Positions 8,591 through 12,983 of a DNA stretch of 12,983 nucleotides are shown one piece after another. The notes under the pieces were generated by a model. It ran no database searches. It saw only the letters and a program-made list of their open reading frames with translations, and had not been told where the DNA came from. The translations under genes and the position numbers were made by a program. This DNA is from Gallionellaceae bacterium CG11_big_fil_rev_8_21_14_0_20_60_62. GTDB taxonomy: Bacteria > Pseudomonadota > Gammaproteobacteria > Burkholderiales > Gallionellaceae. Each line of letters begins with the position of its first letter. Position 1 is the first letter of the stretch. Where the stretch lies: positions 1,691-14,673 of the forward strand of contig PCWU01000003.1 of NCBI GenBank assembly GCA_002787455.1. Reading direction: 5' to 3'.

Positions 8591-9189
8591 GATTTTTCTC
8601 CTTGCAGATACCAGTTGTTTTCCAGGCACTCGCGCAAGCGTAGGCGGGCGCGATGCAGCAGGACATGCAGATTGCTGGTGGTCAATTCCATCGTGGCGCA
8701 AATTTCGCCCGCGTCCAATTCAATGAATTCGCGCAGCATGAACACGCGCGCCTGCTTCGGCGGCAGGTGCTCCAGGCAGGCTTCGAATACGCGCCAAAAG
8801 TGTTTCTCGCGCATCGCCGCCTCGGGATTTCCCCAGACCACGGGGCGCTCGTCTTTTTGCCAGAAACCCTTGCGGTCAAACAGTTCGGACACGTCCTCGT
8901 CGTCTTCGTCGTGCGCAAAACTGCCGATATTCACCGTGCGCTGTTTGTAGCGCAGGACGTCGGCGATCTTGTTTTTCAGAATCGCAAACATCCAGGTCTT
9001 GAACGCGGCGCGCCCGCCAAACGAATCCGCGTTTTTCATCGCGCCGATCAGCGCCTCCTGCACCGCGTCTTCGGCCTGATTGCTGTCGCTCAATTGCAGT
9101 GTGGCGAACCTCATCATCTGGCGCCGGATATCTTGCAGGAACGCGGTGTCGGCGAGCAGGCCCTTTTCAGTCTTCAATTTTGCATTCAT
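8587..9189 (-). CDS. ECF-type sigma-70 family RNA polymerase sigma factor
   Basis: This is a 200-residue extracytoplasmic-function sigma factor with only regions 2 and 4. Region 2 (about 22-85) contains NQAEDAVQEALIGAM and the -10-recognition helix FKTWMFAILKNKIADVLRYK. A long acidic linker (93-104, rich in Asp and Glu) follows. Region 4 (about 130-190) has LPPKQARVFMLREFIELDAGEIC and the -35-binding helix TTSNLHVLLHRARLRLRECL. It resembles the TIGR02943-type group that is commonly followed by a zf-HC2 protein, as here. The ATG at 9189 has AGGGA five bases upstream and lies inside the 3' end of the nrtS gene (23-nt overlap), so translation is probably coupled. Target promoters cannot be named; autoregulation of its own operon is plausible. 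Confidence 0.93.
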   Translation of the reverse strand: MNAKLKTEKGLLADTAFLQDIRRQMMRFATLQLSDSNQAEDAVQEALIGAMKNADSFGGRAAFKTWMFAILKNKIADVLRYKQRTVNIGSFAHDEDDEDVSELFDRKGFWQKDERPVVWGNPEAAMREKHFWRVFEACLEHLPPKQARVFMLREFIELDAGEICATMELTTSNLHVLLHRARLRLRECLENNWYLQGEKS

Positions 9190-9409
9190 CGCTTTCCCTG
9201 AGTTCGAGTTCGTTTTTCGCCGCGCTGTAACTGGCGACGCAGTACGGCACCAGATAGTTCAACAGCAGGTGCCCCCACTCGATTGTAGCGCCATGCAACA
9301 TATTCTCGCCCTGATTCACCAGATTCAGCAGCGTTCCCACCACCAGCGCGATCTTCAGCGCATTGATCACGATGTGGCGCAACAGGGAGATTTCGAGCAA
9401 GCGTCGCAT
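9167..9409 (-). CDS. nrtS: NrtS-type small nitrate/nitrite transporter
   Basis: This is an 80-residue membrane protein matching the NrtS family, described as a small two-helix nitrate/nitrite transporter that must act as an oligomer. The family core is obvious: NALKIALVVGTLLNLVNQGE (residues 16-35, first helix and loop) and WGHLLLNYLVPYCVASYSA (45-63, second helix), followed by a charged cytoplasmic tail. The frame remains open far upstream (to 9682), but that part is a shadow of the oxidoreductase; the ATG at 9409 lies 2 nt after the oxidoreductase stop and gives the family's normal length. No clear ribosome binding site is seen, so expression probably depends on translation of the preceding gene. 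Its 3' end overlaps the sigma factor start by 23 nt. Function is from family knowledge, not from this sequence. Confidence 0.85.
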   Translation of the reverse strand: MRRLLEISLLRHIVINALKIALVVGTLLNLVNQGENMLHGATIEWGHLLLNYLVPYCVASYSAAKNELELRESDECKIED

Positions 9410-9411
9410 GG

Positions 9412-10533
9412 CTATCGCGCCGGATAGGTGCCGTACTTGCGCATGAAACGGCGGTCGATCCAGTTCTTCCAGCGCCACACCCAGCCGCCTTGCGCGCTGA
9501 CCGCCCCCCATGAAGCCACCGCGTGCCGTGGCCCGGTCGCCAGCAGATACAGTGATTTGTGGCGCGGGCGGTAACGCAGCAGGGGGGCATCGCCGGCGGC
9601 CAGCAGATTGTGCGCCAGCACCGGCCCGGCAAACACCGCATGCACGCCGGAGCGCGGCAGTTGCACATCGGTGCGCATGCACACATCACCGGCGGCAAAA
9701 ACCTGCGGATGCGACACGCTGCGGTGCTGCGCATCGACCAGCACATAGCCGCGCTCGTCGCGCGCCAGATCGGTCTGCGCCAGCCAGGGGGCGGGACGCG
9801 CGCCGGTGGCGGCCAGAATGCAGTCTGCCGTCAGATGCGCTCCGGTGGAAAGTTTCACCCCGTCCCCGTCGCCCAGCGACTGCGCCTGGTACAGCACAAT
9901 CCCGCGCTGATGCAGCAGCGCGCGCGCGCGCCGTTTGACCCCGGCGGCATGACCGGGCAACAAACCCTGATCGGATGCGATCAGGATCACTTCGGTACGA
10001 GGCGCGCGTATTGCCAGTGCATGGCGCGCGGCAAAAGCCAGCTCGACCCCGGCCGCGCCGCCGCCCACCACAATCAGGCGATAGCCGGGTTTGCGGGTTG
10101 CGTCTTGCACAATGCGCGGCCACTGCGCGACAAAATTCTCCAGCGGCTTGACCGGAAGCAGAAGCTCCCCCGCCGCCTGCAGGCGCGCGGTATCGGTCTC
10201 GCTGCCCACATCCAGCGACAGCAGATCAAAATCGAGGCGGCTGCCGTCGGCCAGTTGCAGATTGTTTTCGGTCGCCGCAATCCCCGCCACCCGCGACTGG
10301 ATGATGCGCGCCCCGGCCTGTTCCGCCAGTGGCAGCAAGTCGATTCGGCATTCGTCCAGGGTGTAATGCCCGGCCATCCAGCCCGGCAACATGCCGGAAT
10401 ACATCTGGTAACGACCGGGGGTGATCAGCACCACTTCCCGGTCGGTGTGTTGCCGCGCGAGCGCGCGCAACACACTCAATTGGGCATGGCCGCCTCCGGC
10501 CAGGATCAGGCGCTGCGGATTTGAATTGTTCAT
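9412..10533 (-). CDS. TIGR03169-family FAD/NAD(P)-dependent oxidoreductase
   Basis: This is a 373-residue flavoprotein of the pyridine nucleotide-disulfide oxidoreductase superfamily, NDH-2/sulfide-quinone-like branch, family TIGR03169. The same domain is found fused N-terminally to selenophosphate synthetase (SelD) in some organisms; here it stands alone. Seen are GGGHAQLSVLRAL (13-25, FAD fingerprint with the family's GGGH), MYSGMLPGWMAGHY (44-57, diagnostic), the NAD(P)H fingerprint GGGAAGVELA (157-166), AAGDV (280-284) and the C-terminal WKNWIDRRFMRKYG (355-368). The redox-active CxxxxC of disulfide reductases is absent, so electrons probably pass from NAD(P)H to a quinone or another acceptor. 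The start at 10533 has only a weak TGGA upstream. It leads the operon with nrtS, the sigma factor and the anti-sigma gene, and is divergent from an AraC-type regulator. Substrate unknown. Confidence 0.9.
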   Translation of the reverse strand: MNNSNPQRLILAGGGHAQLSVLRALARQHTDREVVLITPGRYQMYSGMLPGWMAGHYTLDECRIDLLPLAEQAGARIIQSRVAGIAATENNLQLADGSRLDFDLLSLDVGSETDTARLQAAGELLLPVKPLENFVAQWPRIVQDATRKPGYRLIVVGGGAAGVELAFAARHALAIRAPRTEVILIASDQGLLPGHAAGVKRRARALLHQRGIVLYQAQSLGDGDGVKLSTGAHLTADCILAATGARPAPWLAQTDLARDERGYVLVDAQHRSVSHPQVFAAGDVCMRTDVQLPRSGVHAVFAGPVLAHNLLAAGDAPLLRYRPRHKSLYLLATGPRHAVASWGAVSAQGGWVWRWKNWIDRRFMRKYGTYPAR

Positions 10534-10552
10534 GGTTTATCCAATAGGAGTC

Positions 10553-10565
10553 ACCGATAGTCGGT
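10553..10565. promoter_or_regulatory. Inverted repeat, candidate operator in the leader of the oxidoreductase operon
   Basis: ACCGATAGTCGGT is a perfect palindrome with five-base arms around TAG, located 20 bp upstream of the oxidoreductase start codon. A -35-like TTGACG read on the minus strand lies about 25 bp further upstream. The position suits a repressor site or an RNA hairpin near the ribosome binding site. It is by-eye evidence, and AraC-type regulators more often use direct repeats. Confidence 0.3.
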
Positions 10566-10597
10566 TAACTTGAGCAAAGCTTACATCGTCAAGCGCC

Positions 10598-10614
10598 GCG
10601 CATCGTGCATGCGC
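10598..10614. promoter_or_regulatory. Inverted repeat, candidate operator just upstream of the AraC-type gene
   Basis: GCGCATCGTGCATGCGC has perfect six-base arms (GCGCAT/ATGCGC) around a five-base centre and ends 22 bp before the regulator's start codon. It overlaps where that gene's promoter should be, so autoregulation is possible. A TAATAT at 10625-10630 could be its -10 element, which would place the transcript start almost at the ATG. Unproven. Confidence 0.3.
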
Positions 10615-10636
10615 CACGGTGTAGTAATATCAGTCC

Positions 10637-11545
10637 ATGTCCGATTCCGTCAAACCGCTCGACGATTTTCTGCGCCGCCTGCATCTGGGCTCCGCAGTTT
10701 ATTACGTTGGCCAGTTGTGCGACGCCTGGCACATGTCCACCCCCGGCGGCAGCGATGTGACGACTTTTCATCTGGTTTGCAGCGGCGAGGCCTGGATCCA
10801 ACTGCGGGACGGAAGCTCGCCGACGCGGATGGCCGCGGGCGACATTGCTTTCTTTCCACATGATGCGGCGCATGCCTTCAGTGCTCAGCCCGACATTCCG
10901 CGGCAACCGTTCGACTATTCGCACCCTGCCCGGCTCGATAGGCAAGCCCCCGGAACCGGGTTGTTGTGCGGCCATCTGAAATTGCCCGCGCATATCCGCC
11001 GCCTGCTGCTCGCCTCGTTCCCGGACTTCCTGCTGATCCGCCCGGATCAAAGCCCGGTCGGGAAGCCGCTGCGCGGCATCATCGAACTGATGACCGAGGA
11101 AGCCACATTGAATGATCTCGGCGTGACTGCCGTTCTGGATCGATTGTCGGATGTGCTGTTCCTGTATGTCCTGCGCCACACCCTGCATCAGGCGCCGCAA
11201 CTCTCGCCCTTGTTGCTCGGCCTGTCGGATGCGCATCTGCGCCCCGCCCTGACCGCGTTCATCAATGCGCCGGCGGAAAGCTGGAGCATCGAACGCATGG
11301 CCGATCTCGCCTGCCAGTCGCGTTCCGCCCTCGCCGAGCGCTTCACCCGTCTGCTCGCGCTGCCGCCGATGGAATTCGTCACGATCTGGCGCATGCAAAT
11401 GGCAACCGGCCTGCTTGCCGATGGCCGCGCCAATATGCTGGATGTCGCCATGCAGTGCGGCTACGAATCCGAGGCCGCATTCCGCAAGGCATTCAAGCGC
11501 GTCGTCGGCATCGCGCCGGGGCGACTGCGCAAGTCGCAATCCTGA
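10637..11545 (+). CDS. AraC-family transcriptional regulator with cupin sensor domain
   Basis: This 302-residue regulator has an N-terminal cupin (cupin_6-like) sensor domain (about 8-185; core FHLVCSGEAWIQL at 44-56, MAAGDIAFFPHDAAHAF at 65-81) and a C-terminal AraC-type double helix-turn-helix (about 197-300). The first recognition helix region is SIERMADLACQSRSALAERF, and the second part carries the classic signature MLDVAMQCGYESEAAFRKAFKRVVGIAPGRLR. It is divergent from the oxidoreductase-nrtS-sigma operon across 103 bp, the usual arrangement for a regulator and its target. No strong ribosome binding site precedes the ATG, and a possible -10 lies 7 bp before it, so a very short or leaderless transcript is possible. 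Related regulators respond to electrophiles, quinones or small metabolites; the ligand here is unknown. Confidence 0.93.
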   Translation: MSDSVKPLDDFLRRLHLGSAVYYVGQLCDAWHMSTPGGSDVTTFHLVCSGEAWIQLRDGSSPTRMAAGDIAFFPHDAAHAFSAQPDIPRQPFDYSHPARLDRQAPGTGLLCGHLKLPAHIRRLLLASFPDFLLIRPDQSPVGKPLRGIIELMTEEATLNDLGVTAVLDRLSDVLFLYVLRHTLHQAPQLSPLLLGLSDAHLRPALTAFINAPAESWSIERMADLACQSRSALAERFTRLLALPPMEFVTIWRMQMATGLLADGRANMLDVAMQCGYESEAAFRKAFKRVVGIAPGRLRKSQS

Positions 11546-11697
11546 CAGACATGGCGGGCAGCCACCCCCGATTCAAGCCGGGGTTGCGCCCTTCCAACTC
11601 CTCATATATGATTCTTATGGCATGAATGTTTTATCTGAGAACTCGTCAACCAAGCAATTAAAATATCAGTCAACGCGCTATAACCACGGAGCCCGCC
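11546..11697 (+). other. Intergenic region upstream of the DUF2249-hemerythrin genes (152 bp)
   Basis: This is the longest AT-rich gap in the window and should hold the promoter of the DUF2249-hemerythrin pair. Its first half is GC-rich with a short CCCCG/CGGGG hairpin at 11566-11583 that lacks a T-tract. The second half contains a degenerate inverted repeat, ATATATG (11604-11610) and CATGAAT (11621-11627), and a -10-like TAAAAT at 11659-11664 without a good -35. The degenerate repeat could be a site for a nitrogen-oxide-responsive regulator, but it does not match an NsrR or FNR consensus well. Confidence 0.3.
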
Positions 11698-11958
11698 ATG
11701 TCACACGATTGTTCGACCACAATTTCCTTCAACCTCAGCTACCCGTTCGACGCCCGCGGCATTGCCAAGCGTTTTCGCCATGCCGCCATCTTCGGCGCGC
11801 TGGACTCGCTCAATCCGGGCGAAACCATGCAGTTCATGAACGACCACGACCCAATTCCCCTGCTGGGTCAATTGCAGCAGCGCTACGGCGAACATATCGC
11901 CATCGAGTACGTGGCGCGCGAACCGGGTCAAATCGCCATCAACTTCAAGCGCGTTTAA
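11698..11958 (+). CDS. DUF2249 domain protein
   Basis: This is an 86-residue single-domain DUF2249 protein. The family pattern is clear: RHAAIFGALDSLNPGE (27-42), the hallmark NDHDPIPL (48-55) and an IEYV-x-REPGQ-x-AINF C-terminal strand pair (69-83). Such proteins are small cytoplasmic alpha/beta proteins of the SirA/TusA-like fold class, often encoded beside hemerythrins and nitrogen-oxide metabolism genes in denitrifying and related bacteria; the biochemical role is not established. The ATG at 11698 has GGAG six bases upstream, a good ribosome binding site. The stop is 8 nt before the hemerythrin gene, so the two are expected to be translated together. Family call is secure, function unknown. 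Confidence 0.9.
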   Translation: MSHDCSTTISFNLSYPFDARGIAKRFRHAAIFGALDSLNPGETMQFMNDHDPIPLLGQLQQRYGEHIAIEYVAREPGQIAINFKRV

Positions 11959-11966
11959 CTTTCTTC

Positions 11967-12356
11967 ATGCAACGCCATCCCCGCCTGCAGCCGCTGTCAC
12001 GCGAGCACTACGGCGCGCTCAAGCTGGCGAAACTGTGCGCACAAGCCGCGGAGGGGGATGACACCGCCATTGGCTTGGCATGCCAGCGTGCCATTCAGTC
12101 TTACGCGGACGAATTGCAGCCGCACTTCTTGTTTGAAGAGAATTCGCTATTCCCGCTGTTGCGGGACACCTCCTATCAACTGCTGGTCGAGCACGCCCTG
12201 CTCGACCACCGCAAACTGGCCGAATTGAAGGATCGCATGCTGCCCGCCGACAAGGAAGTGTTACGCCAATTCGGGCAACTGTTACAGGCGCATGTGCGCT
12301 TCGAGGAACGCGAGCTTTTCCCGGCGCTGGAAACCCGCCTGGATCAGGCTGAATGA
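11967..12356 (+). CDS. Hemerythrin (HHE) domain protein
   Basis: This is a 129-residue four-helix hemerythrin-like protein expected to bind a di-iron centre. Candidate iron ligands are in the expected order: His14 (SREHYGAL), His53 and Glu57 (HFLFEENSLFP), His76 and His81 (EHALLDH), His109 and Glu113 (HVRFEERELFP). Proteins of this type bind oxygen or nitric oxide, or help repair iron-sulfur clusters, in the cytoplasm. The frame is open far upstream inside the AraC-type gene, but the ATG at 11967 starts right at the domain, 8 nt after the DUF2249 stop. No ribosome binding site is seen, which suggests coupling to DUF2249. Its 3' end overlaps the convergent thioredoxin-fold gene by 13 bp. Family call is secure; the ligand (O2 or NO) is inferred. 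Confidence 0.92.
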   Translation: MQRHPRLQPLSREHYGALKLAKLCAQAAEGDDTAIGLACQRAIQSYADELQPHFLFEENSLFPLLRDTSYQLLVEHALLDHRKLAELKDRMLPADKEVLRQFGQLLQAHVRFEERELFPALETRLDQAE

Positions 12357-12844
12357 TTTTCCCGGCCAGCCGCCGCTTCGGCCTGTAATTTCCCCAGCAT
12401 GCTGCCCAGCAACAATTCATCCACCTTGCCGAATTCGTGCATTCTGATTCGACCCAGATGGTCGATGACAACCATGCTCGGCGTGCCGCGCAAACCGTAA
12501 CTCGCCATCGTCAGGGGAATCGCCACTCCCGGCGCATGCGCATCCACACCCACCGGATGGGTGATCTGATATTCATGCAAAAAGGCCTCGAGTGCCACCG
12601 GTGTCATCGCCGCATGATGCTCAAAAACAGTATGCAGGCCGACGACAACCAGGTCGTCGCCGGCCAGCTGCCGGTGCACACGCTCGGCCAGCGGCACGCC
12701 GTGGCTCACACAACCCGGGCATAGCATCTGAAAAGCATGCAACACAACGATCCTGCCCCGCATTCGCTCCAGTTTCAGCGGTTGCCGGCAATTAAACCAT
12801 TGGCCGACCTGCCAGGCCGGGGCAAGTGCGTGAGTCGCGCTCAT
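12344..12844 (-). CDS. Thioredoxin-fold protein (TlpA/redoxin-like) with CPGC motif
   Basis: This is a 166-residue thioredoxin-superfamily protein resembling TlpA/AhpC-type redoxins. It has a redox pair Cys42/Cys45 (LCPGC) at the start of the first helix after VVLHAFQ, and the cis-proline loop LRGTPSMVVID (118-128). A strand-rich insert (63-110) contains several histidines (HTVFEHH, ITHP). No signal peptide or membrane anchor is seen, so it is probably cytoplasmic, unlike most TlpA proteins. The start at 12844 overlaps the stop of the upstream cytochrome P460 gene as ATGA, so the two are co-translated. The gene converges on the hemerythrin gene with a 13-bp overlap of coding ends. Role (peroxide or disulfide reduction) is inferred from the family and motif. 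Confidence 0.87.
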   Translation of the reverse strand: MSATHALAPAWQVGQWFNCRQPLKLERMRGRIVVLHAFQMLCPGCVSHGVPLAERVHRQLAGDDLVVVGLHTVFEHHAAMTPVALEAFLHEYQITHPVGVDAHAPGVAIPLTMASYGLRGTPSMVVIDHLGRIRMHEFGKVDELLLGSMLGKLQAEAAAGRENHSA

Positions 12845-12983
12845 TTTGCGTCGCGCAATTTGCTGAACACGTAATCGCCGTCTGCTAGCGGCTCATGGCA
12901 ACCGAAGCAGGCGCTCTTGGCATTTTCACCCACCGCGCGCTGCGTCTTTGAGTCACCGGCAAACCCCTCAAAGCCCCAGCCGC
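12841..12983 (-). CDS. Cytochrome P460 family protein (partial, C-terminal end)
   Basis: Only the last 46 codons of this gene are inside the window; the gene begins beyond the right edge. The visible peptide contains WGFEGFAGDSKTQRAV, the c-type heme attachment site CFGCH (Cys25, Cys28 and His29 of the visible part) and DYVFSKLRD just before the stop. That combination is the characteristic C-terminus of the cytochrome P460 family. Cytochrome P460 is a periplasmic mono-heme protein, with a lysine cross-link to its heme, that oxidises hydroxylamine and nitric oxide; the cross-linking lysine and signal peptide lie outside the window. The stop overlaps the start of the thioredoxin-fold gene as ATGA. 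Other P460/c'-beta relatives cannot be excluded from this fragment. Confidence 0.82.
   Translation of the reverse strand, partial: GWGFEGFAGDSKTQRAVGENAKSACFGCHEPLADGDYVFSKLRDAK

Noticed and set aside
9918..9931. Alternating GC run that could be a Z-DNA or slippage tract
   Set aside because: It lies inside the oxidoreductase coding frame and encodes an Arg/Ala-rich helix; such runs are expected at this base composition.
9559..10524. A 321-codon open frame on the plus strand
   Set aside because: It mirrors the TIGR03169 gene and has no motif of its own.
10589..11539. A 316-codon open frame on the minus strand
   Set aside because: Antisense to the AraC-type regulator, which is unambiguous.
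11566..11583. CCCCG/CGGGG hairpin after the AraC-type gene as a terminator
   Set aside because: The stem is only five pairs with an eight-base loop, and the downstream sequence lacks a run of T.
11604..11627. Degenerate ATATATG...CATGAAT repeat as an NsrR or FNR site
   Set aside because: It matches at only five of seven arm positions and does not fit either consensus; kept only as a note in the intergenic entry.

Overview
The window is GC-rich, densely packed bacterial chromosome, probably from a betaproteobacterium of the Nitrosomonadales/Gallionellaceae kind. That placement is an inference from the gene families present (TalB-type transaldolase, cytochrome P460, DUF2249 plus hemerythrin, NrtS, TIGR03169 oxidoreductase); nothing in the window fixes the taxonomy. 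I see no rRNA, tRNA, CRISPR array, insertion sequence or phage gene. Almost all of the sequence codes, most neighbours overlap by 4 nt or sit a few bases apart, and no intergenic stretch exceeds about 155 bp.

Region 1 (1-6249, all minus strand) reads as one seven-gene operon in transcription order: an ArsS-family radical SAM protein, a TVP38/TMEM64 membrane domain fused to a FAD disulfide-type oxidoreductase, a DedA-family membrane protein, a TIGR04283 glycosyltransferase, a TIGR04282 (DUF2064) glycosyltransferase, an exported DUF3047 protein, and a transaldolase cut by the window edge. The radical SAM and glycosyltransferase families are the ones named for arsenosugar biosynthesis. The arsenite methyltransferase ArsM that would supply the methylated arsenic substrate is not in the window. 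Two related lipid-handling membrane domains beside two glycosyltransferases suggest a membrane-associated or lipid-linked product, which is speculation.

Region 2 (6371-7467, minus) is an msrB-msrA pair with export signals on both proteins (Tat-like on MsrB, Sec-like on MsrA), i.e. periplasmic methionine-sulfoxide repair. It lies just upstream of the arsS operon in the same orientation. Divergent from it (7619-8377, plus) is a YiiX-like circularly permuted NlpC/P60 hydrolase.

Region 3 (8384-10533, minus) is a tightly coupled operon: a TIGR03169 FAD-dependent oxidoreductase, a tiny NrtS-type nitrate/nitrite transporter, an ECF sigma factor, and a 68-residue zinc-finger anti-sigma candidate. 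A cupin/AraC-type regulator (10637-11545, plus) is divergent from it across a 103-bp region holding two perfect inverted repeats.

Region 4 (11698-12983) carries a DUF2249 protein and a hemerythrin-domain protein on the plus strand, converging on a minus-strand pair: the end of a cytochrome P460 and a thioredoxin-fold protein. With NrtS, this points to handling of nitrogen oxides and redox stress. Overall the window combines metalloid, sulfur-oxidation and nitrogen-oxide stress functions.
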